64,000 nt of DNA from Vibrio sinaloensis (GCF_000808535.1 NZ_JWLV01000048.1:1-64000), one strand, 5' to 3'; positions 8,468 through 16,738 are shown, counted from the first letter of the stretch. Program-made: numbers and translations. The notes: a model not told the origin generated them from the sequence alone.

Positions 8468-9181
8468 TTATGACTTGCTGTAGTCACGTGCGCCGAAAAT
8501 GGCGGTCCCGATACGAACCATAGTGCTTCCCGCTTCGATGGCCGCGTCCATATCGCCGCTCATTCCCATCGATAGGGTATCAAGCTGCTCATCTGGAAAA
8601 CGCTTTGCCAACGCATCTTTTAACTCGGCCAATTGCTTAAATGCGGACAGCTGTGATGCGTAGTCAGACACGTTGGCAGGAATTGACATCAATCCTCTTA
8701 ACGTGAGGTTGGGCAGCGAAGAAATCAACTCTGCCAGAGCAAAGATTTCATTTTCATTCAGGCCAGATTTTGATGCTTCACCACTGGTGTTGACTTGCAT
8801 TAGGACTTGAAGCGGAGGCATGCCTGCTGGACGTTGGTCATTGAGGCGCTGAGCTATCTTGGCGCGGTCAACCGTATGTACCCAAGCAAAGTTCTCTGCC
8901 ACGTGACGAGACTTGTTGGATTGGATCGGACCAATGAAATGCCACTCAAGCGCAAGTTCTGGATGGTGTTCGTTAAAATATGCTACTTTATCGGCCCCTT
9001 CTTGCACGTAGTTTTCACCAAATGCAACTTGGCCTGCGTGGGCAGCTTCGAGAATTGCGTCTACAGGTTTCGTTTTACTCACCGCCAGAAGTTGCACTGA
9101 CTCTCGAGGTCGTCCACACTTTTGTTGTGCGCTCTCAATCTGTGAGGTGATCTGTTCAATATTTTGTTGAATACTGTTCAT
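8468..9181 (-). CDS. yggS: PLP homeostasis protein YggS (PLPBP/COG0325 family)
   Basis: Single-domain pyridoxal-phosphate-binding protein, alanine-racemase-like barrel without known enzyme activity, that controls PLP levels and affects amino acid pools. The PLP lysine lies in LLAVSKTKP (about residue 36). The GENYVQE, WHFIGPIQSNK and LSMGMSGDMDAAIEAGSTMVRIG signatures are all present. Length is 237. First gene of the minus-strand operon; its start codon is only 25 bases from that of divergent pilT. Confidence 0.96.
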   Translation of the reverse strand: MNSIQQNIEQITSQIESAQQKCGRPRESVQLLAVSKTKPVDAILEAAHAGQVAFGENYVQEGADKVAYFNEHHPELALEWHFIGPIQSNKSRHVAENFAWVHTVDRAKIAQRLNDQRPAGMPPLQVLMQVNTSGEASKSGLNENEIFALAELISSLPNLTLRGLMSIPANVSDYASQLSAFKQLAELKDALAKRFPDEQLDTLSMGMSGDMDAAIEAGSTMVRIGTAIFGARDYSKS

Positions 9182-9206
9182 AGCCGATTTTACTTAAGGA
9201 AAATAA

Positions 9207-10247
9207 ATGGATATCGCTGAATTACTAGATTTTAGTGTAAAGCATAATGCATCAGATCTACATCTTTCTGCGGGTGTTTCACCCATGGTACGTATAGATG
9301 GAGAAGTAAGAAAGCTTGGTGTTCCTGCTTTTAGTCATTCTGATGTGCACCGTTTGATTTTTGAGATCATGAACGATGCTCAGCGAAGTGAGTTTGAAGA
9401 GCGGCTTGAAGTCGATTTTTCATTTGAGTTACCCAACGTCGGTCGATTCCGTGTCAATGCGTTCAACCAGTCTCGCGGTAGCTCTGCGGTGTTTCGTACC
9501 ATTCCAACCGATATTCCAACCTTAGAGCAATTGGAAGCGCCGCAAATTTTCGAAAAGATCGCCAATATGGAGAAGGGCTTGGTCTTGGTTACTGGACCAA
9601 CTGGCTCGGGTAAGTCGACAACGCTTGCTGCCATGGTAGATCACATTAACCGCCACCAGAATAAACACATCCTTACCATCGAAGATCCTATCGAATTTGT
9701 TCACACCAACAACAAGTGCCTGATAAACCAACGCGAAGTGCACCGTGATACCCACAGCTTTAGTAATGCGCTGCGTAGTGCGTTGCGTGAAGATCCCGAT
9801 GTCATTTTGGTGGGTGAGCTGCGTGACCAAGAGACGATCAGCTTGGCGCTGACGGCGGCGGAAACAGGCCATTTAGTGTTTGGTACGCTGCATACCAGTA
9901 GTGCCGCTAAGACCATTGACCGTATTATCGATGTTTTTCCTGGTAGAGATAAAGACATGGTGCGCTCCATGTTGTCGGAGTCACTGCGTGCTGTTATCGC
10001 GCAGAAACTGCTGAAACGGATTGGGGGAGGGCGCACCGCCTGCCATGAGATCATGATGGCGACCCCAGCGATTCGAAACTTGGTTCGTGAAGACAAAGTG
10101 GCACAGATGTATTCAGTGATCCAAACAGGTGCAGCGCACGGCATGCAGACTATGGAGCAGCACGCCAAGCAGTTGATTGCTCAAGGTCAGGTGGATCCTG
10201 ATGAAGTGGCGAAGAAGATCGAAACTGAATCCAATAGTTTGTTCTGA
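9207..10247 (+). CDS. pilT: Type IV pilus twitching motility ATPase PilT
   Basis: Hexameric secretion-type ATPase that powers depolymerisation (retraction) of type IV pili from the cytoplasmic face. Walker A GPTGSGKST is at 130-138, the Asp box ILTIEDPIEF near 155-164, Walker B LVGELRD near 201-207, and the His box GHLVFGTLHT at 221-230. Length 346 is standard. AAGGAAAATAA precedes the ATG. It is followed by pilU with a one-base overlap region, forming a two-gene operon. Confidence 0.97.
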   Translation: MDIAELLDFSVKHNASDLHLSAGVSPMVRIDGEVRKLGVPAFSHSDVHRLIFEIMNDAQRSEFEERLEVDFSFELPNVGRFRVNAFNQSRGSSAVFRTIPTDIPTLEQLEAPQIFEKIANMEKGLVLVTGPTGSGKSTTLAAMVDHINRHQNKHILTIEDPIEFVHTNNKCLINQREVHRDTHSFSNALRSALREDPDVILVGELRDQETISLALTAAETGHLVFGTLHTSSAAKTIDRIIDVFPGRDKDMVRSMLSESLRAVIAQKLLKRIGGGRTACHEIMMATPAIRNLVREDKVAQMYSVIQTGAAHGMQTMEQHAKQLIAQGQVDPDEVAKKIETESNSLF

Positions 10248-10258
10248 TGGGTGAGAAT

Positions 10259-11365
10259 ATGGATATTAATGCTTACCTTCAGGGAATGAACAACCAAAAG
10301 TCGTCGGATCTATACATTACCGTAGGCGCTCCGATCCTTTATCGAGTAGACGGGGAACTGCGTGCGCATGGTGAGAAGCTGTCACTGAATGATGTGGATA
10401 TGCTACTCAGAAGTATGATGGATCAAGATCGGCAGCGAGAATTCCATTCAAGCAAAGAGGCGAACTTTGCGATTGTACGAGACTTTGGGCGTTATCGGGT
10501 TTCGGCGTTCTATCAACGAGAATTGCCCGGCGCGGTGATCCGCCGCATTGAAACTACGATTCCTAGCTTTGCAGATTTGCGCTTGCCTGATGTGCTGCAA
10601 GATCTGTCGATCGCCAAGCGAGGGCTCGTGTTGGTCGTCGGTGCTACAGGGTCGGGGAAATCCACCACCATGGCCGCAATGACTGGCTATCGAAATACCC
10701 ACCGAACTGGTCATATTCTTACCGTGGAAGATCCGATCGAGTTTGTGCATGAGCATAAGCGTTGCATTGTTACCCAGCGTGAGGTGGGGCTAGATACCGA
10801 AAGCTATGAAGTCGCGCTTAAAAACTCGCTGCGCCAAGCGCCGGATATGATATTAATTGGTGAAATTCGTTCTCGTGAAACCATGGAATACGCGATGACG
10901 TTTGCTGAAACAGGTCACCTGTGTATGGCGACGCTCCACGCGAACAACGCAAACCAAGCGCTTGAGCGTATCTTGCATTTGGTGCCTAAAGAGCAAAAAG
11001 AGCAGTTCTTGTTTGATTTGTCGATGAACCTACGCGGAGTGATAGGCCAACAGTTGATTCGTGATAAGAATGGCCAAGGGCGTCACGGTGTATTTGAAAT
11101 ACTGCTTAATAGCCCACGCGTGTCAGACCTGATTCGCCGAGGTGAACTGCATGAGTTGAAATCGACCATGGCCAAGTCAAAAGAGATAGGCATGCAGACC
11201 TTTGACCAAGCTTTATATCAGTTAGTTATCGATGGAAAAATCAATGAAAAAGATGCCTTGCACAGTGCGGACTCCGCCAATGACTTACGCATTATGCTGA
11301 AGACAAGGCGAGGTGACGGATTCGCTGGTGGCTCTTTGAGTAATGTGAAAATTGATATGGATTGA
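10259..11365 (+). CDS. pilU: PilT-dependent retraction ATPase PilU
   Basis: PilT paralogue that assists PilT-driven pilus retraction under load in Vibrio and Pseudomonas. Walker A GATGSGKST is near 128-136; TVEDPIEFVHEHK, LIGEIRSRETM and GHLCMATLHANNA boxes are intact. I choose ATG 10259 (368 residues, MDINAYLQ), which has GGTGAG three bases upstream. An ATG at 10247 that overlaps the pilT stop lacks a separate ribosome site. The gene ends at a strong terminator. Confidence 0.94.
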   Translation: MDINAYLQGMNNQKSSDLYITVGAPILYRVDGELRAHGEKLSLNDVDMLLRSMMDQDRQREFHSSKEANFAIVRDFGRYRVSAFYQRELPGAVIRRIETTIPSFADLRLPDVLQDLSIAKRGLVLVVGATGSGKSTTMAAMTGYRNTHRTGHILTVEDPIEFVHEHKRCIVTQREVGLDTESYEVALKNSLRQAPDMILIGEIRSRETMEYAMTFAETGHLCMATLHANNANQALERILHLVPKEQKEQFLFDLSMNLRGVIGQQLIRDKNGQGRHGVFEILLNSPRVSDLIRRGELHELKSTMAKSKEIGMQTFDQALYQLVIDGKINEKDALHSADSANDLRIMLKTRRGDGFAGGSLSNVKIDMD

Positions 11366-11370
11366 ACCAT

Positions 11371-11397
11371 GCCCTGCTATTCTGCAGGGCATTTTTT
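11371..11397 (+). terminator. Intrinsic terminator of pilTU
   Basis: GCCCTGC/GCAGGGC stem with a 6-base loop, followed by A and six T. Confidence 0.9.
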
Positions 11398-11402
11398 ACT
11401 GG

Positions 11403-11561
11403 CTAGATTTTCTCTTTCGATTTATCTGAGCAGCAGCCACCACAACCATTGCCACAACTGGCTTTTTTTCTCACCAAGCGAACGTAAAGGTAGACAATGG
11501 CGATTGCTACAACCGCGACTAACCCAAATGTATCCAAGACGGTATAGTTTTGTTCGAACAT
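11403..11561 (-). CDS. FeoB-associated Cys-rich membrane protein
   Basis: Small protein of 52 residues read directly from the sequence. It has a short N-terminus, one hydrophobic helix (about 11-30, FGLVAVVAIAIVYLYVRLV), a basic stop-transfer stretch RKK, then a cytoplasmic-type Cys cluster CGNGCGGCC (Cys36, 40, 43, 44) and a charged tail. The layout matches the FeoB-associated Cys-rich family found next to feoB in many bacteria; role unproven, possibly metal handling at the FeoB mouth. Its ATG begins one base after the feoB stop, so it is tightly coupled to feoB. Confidence 0.85.
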   Translation of the reverse strand: MFEQNYTVLDTFGLVAVVAIAIVYLYVRLVRKKASCGNGCGGCCSDKSKEKI

Positions 11562-11562
11562 G

Positions 11563-14064
11563 CTATTTCTCAACAACTTTTATAGGAATAGGTTGCCCCT
11601 GTTTTTTCTGCTGCTTTCTATCGTGTAGACCGACCAGCAGCAGAGCGGCTAAGGCTGAAAAGTAGGTGAGTGACATCACTTGGATTCCACTTAGAGCAAA
11701 GCGGGTACCGATCGTATAAACAAGCGTTGCGACGGTAAAACCGAGCAAGGTAGGCAATACGATGGAGAGGAGCATCCATTTATACTCTCCCGTCTGCACT
11801 TTTATCATCATCACGGTGGCGAGACAGGGTGGGTACAAAATGAAGAACAAGATCAGCGCAACAGCAGCGACTTCGCCGTGACCGGCAAGTTCATCTGATT
11901 GGGCCATCCGCTGCTCCAGTTTTTGGTTATTGTCCTCTTCGGGTTGAAATAGCACGCCGAGTGTCGCCACACTGCTTTCGCGAGCGGCAAACGAAGAAAA
12001 TAGCGCAACGTTGATCTTCCAATCAAACCCTGCATATTGGGTGACCGGTTCCAAAGCTCGGCCAAAACTACCTAACAGTGAAGCTTCAAGGCGCCTCTCT
12101 TTCATTTCTCGGCGAATTTTCTTTCTTTCCGAAGCCAGCTTTCTTAATGCTTTGTTGAGTTTAGCGGCATCTTTTCCTCCCTTTCTCGCAGTAATGGCGA
12201 AGTAAAGTTCATTGCGAGATTGGAAAGCGGTGTTCACTGATTGAGATGCGTCAGCGCCTTTCGCATTCAGTTTTGCTGCGCGGTAATCCGTATAGAAGTT
12301 TACGAGGTCTGTTAACGACTGTTCATCAAATGAGTCGGCATACTGAGTTTTTTTCGCTGCTTTTTGAAAGCGAGCGACGGCTTTTTCCGCTCGGGCTTGG
12401 AACGCTTGCTGCTCTTGCTCTGGAACGCCGGGAAATTGCAACAAGACGAAAATGACCGTAGAGACCGCAAGCACAATGGTGCCCACTTTGCGTACGTACA
12501 TCCAGGTTCTCTCTAGAGAACGAGTCACCACACTGCGTGCCGTTGGCAGGTTGTAGCGCGGCAGTTCCATGACAAAGGGGGCTTGCTCGGTACGGCGCAA
12601 GACAGATTGGGTTAACAGCTTTGCCACAAGTAGCGCTGCGATGATTGAAATTGTCGAAATGTAAAATGTCATCAAAGACTTGTCTTCAACAAAGAAAATA
12701 CCCAGAAGCAGGGTGTACAGAGGGACTTTCGCTAAACAGTTCATATACGGCACCGTTAGGATCGTCGCAATGCGAGCGCGATTGTCTGGAATCCCTTTGG
12801 TTGCCATGACGCCCGGTACGGCGCATCCCCCGGCAAAGACGCCTGCGAGAATCATCGGCAATGTACTTTGTCCATGTAAGCCAAAGCGATTGAGTACCCG
12901 ATCTGAAATAAATGCGATCCTTGCCATGTAGCCTGAATCTTCAATGATCGCGATAAGCGCAAACAGAATCAGAAAAATGGGGATATAGTTGAGTAGCGTG
13001 TTGGCTGAGTCGACAATCCATAGGCCGAGCGATCGAACGTAAGGATCGTGGAGAAAACCCGCGTCGGGTAAGACCCCGGCAATGAGCTCTCTAAGCCCAG
13101 CGAGATAAGGCCACCAGTAGTTGGTTAGCTCGTATCCATAGACAATGGAGCTTTGATAGATGACAAATACGGTCGCGATAAGAAACAGCGGCGCGCCAAA
13201 TTTATTGAGGACAACCTTGTCAATTTTGTCGCTCACAGAGAGTTTTTCGATTTGGTGGCAAGATTGACTGCTGCACGCTTCAACAAGCATCGAGACACGC
13301 AGATGTCGCTGCTCAACAATGTAATCACTGACTGTGCTGCTTAACCTTGTTTCAATGCCGTTTAAATAGAGCTGGACTTTGGCACTCAACTGCTGAGCTT
13401 GCTGGTCAGACAGCAACTCACCTAGCCATTCATCGATATGACTATCGCGTTCTAACAGTCGCAGTGCAAGCCAACGGAACGAGTAGCTTTGCGGGGCAAT
13501 CGCGCTATCGAGCCACTCGGTGAGTGAAGAAAGCTCGGGCTCTAATTGCGGATAATCGATTGGCGCTTGCTGCTTTTTGGCATTGAGCAGAGCAGCGTTG
13601 ATCTGATCTTCACCTTTTCCTTTCCTACCAATACATTCTGCGACAGGCACACCGACTTGTTGACTCAACGCACTCGAGTCGATAGCGATACCCTCTGACT
13701 GAGCAACGTCCATCATGTTAAGTACCAAGGCGATTGGCAGACCCATTTCAATCAGTTGCAGTGTGAGGTGCAAAGAGCGGTTGAGGTTGGCGGCATCGAC
13801 TACGTTGAGCACCACGTCAGCCGACTCTTGCCTAAGGGCATCGCGAGCCACCCTTTCTTCTAGTGAGTAGCAGCTCAAACTGTATGTACCGGGTAAATCG
13901 ATGAGTTGGTAGGCGTCGCCGGCTACCGAGAAATAGCCTGTTTTTTTGTCTACAGTAACGCCTGGGTAGTTAGCAACATGCTGTCTTGCGCCTGTCAGCA
14001 TATTAAAAATCGTCGACTTGCCCGCGTTTTGTTGGCCTGCCAGTAGTACTTTTTTCCGTTGCAT
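11563..14064 (-). CDS. feoB: Ferrous iron transport protein B with an enlarged inter-helix segment
   Basis: Inner-membrane Fe(2+) importer with a cytosolic G-protein head. G1 GQQNAGKST is at 10-18, G3 DLPG at 56-59, and G4 NMMD near 117-120. Two Gate-type permease halves follow, with GGCAVPGVMATK and the YPPC segment holding conserved cysteines. I use ATG 14064 (833 residues; AAGGAAAT upstream) rather than 14103. It is longer than E. coli FeoB (773); an insertion of about 110 residues (about 547-660), rich in Lys, Arg and Ala and probably helical, lies between membrane segments. Operon order is feoA, feoB, Cys-rich protein, downstream of a Fur-like box. Confidence 0.93.
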   Translation of the reverse strand: MQRKKVLLAGQQNAGKSTIFNMLTGARQHVANYPGVTVDKKTGYFSVAGDAYQLIDLPGTYSLSCYSLEERVARDALRQESADVVLNVVDAANLNRSLHLTLQLIEMGLPIALVLNMMDVAQSEGIAIDSSALSQQVGVPVAECIGRKGKGEDQINAALLNAKKQQAPIDYPQLEPELSSLTEWLDSAIAPQSYSFRWLALRLLERDSHIDEWLGELLSDQQAQQLSAKVQLYLNGIETRLSSTVSDYIVEQRHLRVSMLVEACSSQSCHQIEKLSVSDKIDKVVLNKFGAPLFLIATVFVIYQSSIVYGYELTNYWWPYLAGLRELIAGVLPDAGFLHDPYVRSLGLWIVDSANTLLNYIPIFLILFALIAIIEDSGYMARIAFISDRVLNRFGLHGQSTLPMILAGVFAGGCAVPGVMATKGIPDNRARIATILTVPYMNCLAKVPLYTLLLGIFFVEDKSLMTFYISTISIIAALLVAKLLTQSVLRRTEQAPFVMELPRYNLPTARSVVTRSLERTWMYVRKVGTIVLAVSTVIFVLLQFPGVPEQEQQAFQARAEKAVARFQKAAKKTQYADSFDEQSLTDLVNFYTDYRAAKLNAKGADASQSVNTAFQSRNELYFAITARKGGKDAAKLNKALRKLASERKKIRREMKERRLEASLLGSFGRALEPVTQYAGFDWKINVALFSSFAARESSVATLGVLFQPEEDNNQKLEQRMAQSDELAGHGEVAAVALILFFILYPPCLATVMMIKVQTGEYKWMLLSIVLPTLLGFTVATLVYTIGTRFALSGIQVMSLTYFSALAALLLVGLHDRKQQKKQGQPIPIKVVEK

Positions 14065-14074
14065 AACGATTTCC

Positions 14075-14314
14075 TTACGACAACGTTGCGAGTTGCACGA
14101 CAACGGTCTCGGCTTCTGTTTTTCTGATCACGACGCTGGTTGCGCCCACTCTAAACTCGAAAGGATCACGCAGCGGCGCTTTGCGAATCAGCTTGATTTG
14201 AGACTGTGGAATGAGCCCTAAATCAAGCAGGCGTTGGCGAACGGCTCCGTTCGATTGATGAGAAACAATCGTTGCGCTTTGTCCAATGGATAGCTGGCTT
14301 AAGGTAGTTTGCAT
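14075..14314 (-). CDS. feoA: Ferrous iron transport protein A
   Basis: Cytosolic SH3-like protein of 79 residues needed for FeoB function. Family features seen: the RQRLLDLGLIPQSQIKLIRKAPLRDPFEFRV core and the VVIRKTEAETVVV strand. ATG 14314 gives the usual FeoA length. An in-frame ATG at 14356 would add 14 unrelated residues and reaches into the promoter region, so I rejected it. The ribosome site before 14314 is weak. It precedes feoB by 10 bases and is transcribed from the promoter region carrying the Fur-like box. Confidence 0.9.
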   Translation of the reverse strand: MQTTLSQLSIGQSATIVSHQSNGAVRQRLLDLGLIPQSQIKLIRKAPLRDPFEFRVGATSVVIRKTEAETVVVQLATLS

Positions 14315-14419
14315 GTAATAACAGTGAGTAGTTTTTCCTTTCGAGATTGTAAACAATGCGCCGAAAATTAATTAAACAATAACCATTGTATAAATGATTT
14401 ATATCAATGAAGATGTATT

Positions 14420-14434
14420 TAATAATCATTCTCA
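14420..14434. promoter_or_regulatory. Fur-type box in the divergent feoA / exported-protein promoter region
   Basis: The 15-mer TAATAATCATTCTCA matches the 7-1-7 Fur motif TGATAATCATTATCA at 13 of 15 positions. It lies 106 bases upstream of feoA and 94 bases upstream of the plus-strand gene at 14528, in an AT-rich region. Fur-iron repression of both transcripts is the likely role; this is inferred from the motif only. Confidence 0.7.
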
Positions 14435-14527
14435 CTTTCATTTGTTGGGTTCAGTCGTTAATCTCTCGGCATAAAATTGGGATTCATTCTCAATATCTTT
14501 TTAAAAATGCTAGAAATGGACGAAAGA

Positions 14528-14839
14528 ATGAAACAAAAAACTCTGCTCTTACTAATGAGTGCAGTGCTTCCTAGTGCAGCACTGGCTCACACCCCGTTAT
14601 TTTCATGTTATGACTTCGGCGACAATACCATTTTGTGTGAAGGTGGCTTTTCCGATGGCTCTTCAGCATCCGGCGTAGAAGTGTTGGTGATTGACGGCTC
14701 GGGCAAGACGTTAATTACCAGTGAAATTAACGAAGATGGTGAAATTGAATTTGAGAAACCTGCAGGTGAGTACAAAGTTCAGTTCAATGCTGGGCCGGGA
14801 CATTCCATAGAAGTTGATGGCAAGAATATTGTTGAATAA
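14528..14839 (+). CDS. Small exported protein, NikL-like/DUF4198-partner, unknown function
   Basis: Predicted periplasmic protein of 103 residues. The signal peptide MKQKTLLLLMSAVLPSAALA is followed by an ALA|H cleavage site, so the mature protein would start HTPLFSC. The rest is a small beta-sandwich-like domain (GVEVLVIDGSGKTL, GEIEFEKPAGEYKVQFNAGPGHSIEV). The GPGHS ending resembles NikL-type periplasmic components of nickel/cobalt importers. Two Cys (SCYDFGDNTILCEG) could form a disulfide. ATG 14528 was chosen over 14477 because it opens the signal peptide. It is 23 bases upstream of the DUF4198 gene and probably co-transcribed. Confidence 0.75.
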   Translation: MKQKTLLLLMSAVLPSAALAHTPLFSCYDFGDNTILCEGGFSDGSSASGVEVLVIDGSGKTLITSEINEDGEIEFEKPAGEYKVQFNAGPGHSIEVDGKNIVE

Positions 14840-14862
14840 CCAAAGAAATTTAGGATGAAAAA

Positions 14863-15648
14863 ATGAAAAAGTTATCTCTAGCGGTTGGTGTGGCTGCACT
14901 CTCTTTGTCTGCCGCTTCTCAGGCTCACTTCCTATTAATGCATACGCCAACTTCTCAGCTTGACGCTCCAACGACCGTGGACATGAAGGTTGTGTTTGGT
15001 CACCCGATGGACAACGGCCATGTGATGGACATTGAAAAGCCAGAAGCCCTAACGGTTACATTCAAAGGCAAGAAAACAGATCTGCTGGAAACGTTGCAAC
15101 CTATTGAGTGGACCGGCCCGGACAACAAGGCGAAGGCGTTTGAGTTAGAGTACAAAATCCGTCGCAACGGTGATTACATTTTTGCCGCAACACCAGCGCC
15201 TTATTATGAAGGCGGTGAGGACATCTACATTCAACAAATCACCAAGCGTTACATCAATAAAGGTGGACTGCCAACTGGGTGGGAGAAGCCACTGGGTTTG
15301 AAGACGGAAATTGTGCCGAAGAACAAGCCTTATCAAGTGCTTGCTGGTAGTACATTCACTGGCCAGCTTCTCTCTGAAGGCAAGCCAGCGGCAGGTGTTG
15401 AGTGTGAGATTGAATTCCTAAACACGGACATTGATAGTAAAGCGAATGCTTTTGGTAAAGGTACGCATCGCAGCACTCCTGCGTCTGCGATTGTTGCCAT
15501 CACGGATGACAATGGCATGTTTACTTTCGGTGTGCCAACAGCAGGCAAGTGGGGATTTGCGTGCCTAGGGTCAGGTCCTGATAAAGAGTTTAAAGGCAAA
15601 GAGCTGTCGCAAGACGCTGTGCTTTGGATTGAAGCGCAAGACTTATAA
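14863..15648 (+). CDS. DUF4198 domain-containing periplasmic protein
   Basis: Exported protein of 261 residues with a signal peptide (MKKLSLAVGVAALSLSAASQA) and a mature N-terminus beginning HFLLMHTP, the typical DUF4198 opening. The body contains VVFGHPMDNGHVMDIEKPE and a late beta domain (AAGVECEIEF to FGVPTAGKWGF). DUF4198 proteins such as NikK accompany metal importers or TonB receptors; a metal-binding or delivery role is plausible. It is the second gene of a two-gene unit divergent from feoAB, sharing the Fur-like box. Family assignment is good; the role is inferred. Confidence 0.85.
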   Translation: MKKLSLAVGVAALSLSAASQAHFLLMHTPTSQLDAPTTVDMKVVFGHPMDNGHVMDIEKPEALTVTFKGKKTDLLETLQPIEWTGPDNKAKAFELEYKIRRNGDYIFAATPAPYYEGGEDIYIQQITKRYINKGGLPTGWEKPLGLKTEIVPKNKPYQVLAGSTFTGQLLSEGKPAAGVECEIEFLNTDIDSKANAFGKGTHRSTPASAIVAITDDNGMFTFGVPTAGKWGFACLGSGPDKEFKGKELSQDAVLWIEAQDL

Positions 15649-15661
15649 ACGCTATTCGATC

Positions 15662-15693
15662 AAAAAAGCTGGCGCTTAATCGCCAGCTTTTTT
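15662..15693. terminator. Bidirectional terminator between the DUF4198 gene and ruvX
   Basis: AAAAAAGCTGGCG/CGCCAGCTTTTTT, a near-perfect stem with A and T tracts on both sides. It serves the converging plus- and minus-strand genes. Confidence 0.92.
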
Positions 15694-15718
15694 CGTTTAG
15701 TTTCTGCGATGGGAAGGC

Positions 15719-16144
15719 TTATTCACCCCATTGCGCTTCAAACCAACTTTCCAGAATCACAACGGCGGATTGGCAATCGACATTACCCTTGCTTAGCGCT
15801 TTGTATCCTCCCATGTTGAAGAGGTCTGCTCGCGCTTCGGTGGTTGAGAGTCTTTCATCATGCAACTCGACAGGTAAGCCATAGCGACCGTGCAGTCGGT
15901 TGGCAAACTTTTTCGCCCGAGGTGTGATGGTTTCTAAGTCGCGACCATGGAGGTCGGTCGGTAAACCAACAACCAATAAATCGGGTTGCCACTCTTTGAT
16001 TAATTTTTCGATGTCATCCCAATTGGGGATTCCGTCATTGGCTTTAAATGCACGAAGAGGAGAGGCGGTACCCGTGACCTCTTGACCAATTGCACTGCCA
16101 ATGCTTTTGGTACCGAAGTCAAAGGACATGATGGTTTTAGACAT
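15719..16144 (-). CDS. ruvX: Holliday junction resolvase-like protein RuvX/YqgF
   Basis: RNase H-fold nuclease family member of 141 residues, implicated in processing of the pre-16S rRNA 5' end. Visible: SFDFGTKSIGSAIG with the first acidic residue, LLVVGLPTDLHGRD, and ELHDERLSTTEA with the metal-binding acidic cluster. Last gene of the endA-rsmE-gshB-yqgE-ruvX run, 30 bases after yqgE, the order found in E. coli and other gammaproteobacteria. Confidence 0.94.
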   Translation of the reverse strand: MSKTIMSFDFGTKSIGSAIGQEVTGTASPLRAFKANDGIPNWDDIEKLIKEWQPDLLVVGLPTDLHGRDLETITPRAKKFANRLHGRYGLPVELHDERLSTTEARADLFNMGGYKALSKGNVDCQSAVVILESWFEAQWGE

Positions 16145-16174
16145 GAGAATCCTGTTTTTAGTCTTTATGGTCGA

Positions 16175-16738
16175 TTACGCGTGGCCAATCTCACTTGAGA
16201 GCTGAGCAACGTTAATACCCAACATTTGCACGGCTTTTTGCCAGCGCTCAGCAATGGGCGTGTTAAAAATGACGTCTGGGTCCGCTTCGATGGTCAGCCA
16301 TGAGTTGTCTGAGAGTTCACTTTCGAGCTGGCCAGGCTCCCAGCCGGAATAGCCCAATGCCACCAAGTACTCGTTTGGTTCCGCTTCGGTGCCTAGCACG
16401 GTGAGAATATCTCGCGAGGTGGTGACAGAAATACTGTCCGTCATCTGAATACTCGATTCATACTCATCTTTGGGTTGGTGCAAGATGAAGCCTCGATCGC
16501 TTGAGACCGGGCCACCTTTTAAGACAGGCTTGTCGAGGCTGTCGGTGAACAGCTGCGGATGAACCGATTGGACATCCACTTGTTTGAGCATTTTGCCGAC
16601 GGTGACGTCGATTGGAGCATTAATCATTAGACCCATGGCGCCCTCATCATTGTGTTCGCACACGTAGATGACGCTGCGCTCAAAGTAGGGATCTTTCATC
16701 CCGGGCATCGCCACTAAAAAATGGTTAGTTAAATTCAT
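16175..16738 (-). CDS. yqgE: UPF0301/DUF179 family protein YqgE
   Basis: Conserved cytosolic protein of 187 residues and unknown biochemical role. Family motifs NHFLVAMPGMKDPYFERSVIYVCEHNDEGAMGLMIN and LGYSGWEPGQLESEL are clear. The preferred start is ATG 16738, with GGAG five bases upstream. The in-frame GTG at 16744 overlaps that ribosome site and is unlikely. Flanked by gshB and ruvX in the conserved cluster. Confidence 0.93.
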   Translation of the reverse strand: MNLTNHFLVAMPGMKDPYFERSVIYVCEHNDEGAMGLMINAPIDVTVGKMLKQVDVQSVHPQLFTDSLDKPVLKGGPVSSDRGFILHQPKDEYESSIQMTDSISVTTSRDILTVLGTEAEPNEYLVALGYSGWEPGQLESELSDNSWLTIEADPDVIFNTPIAERWQKAVQMLGINVAQLSSEIGHA

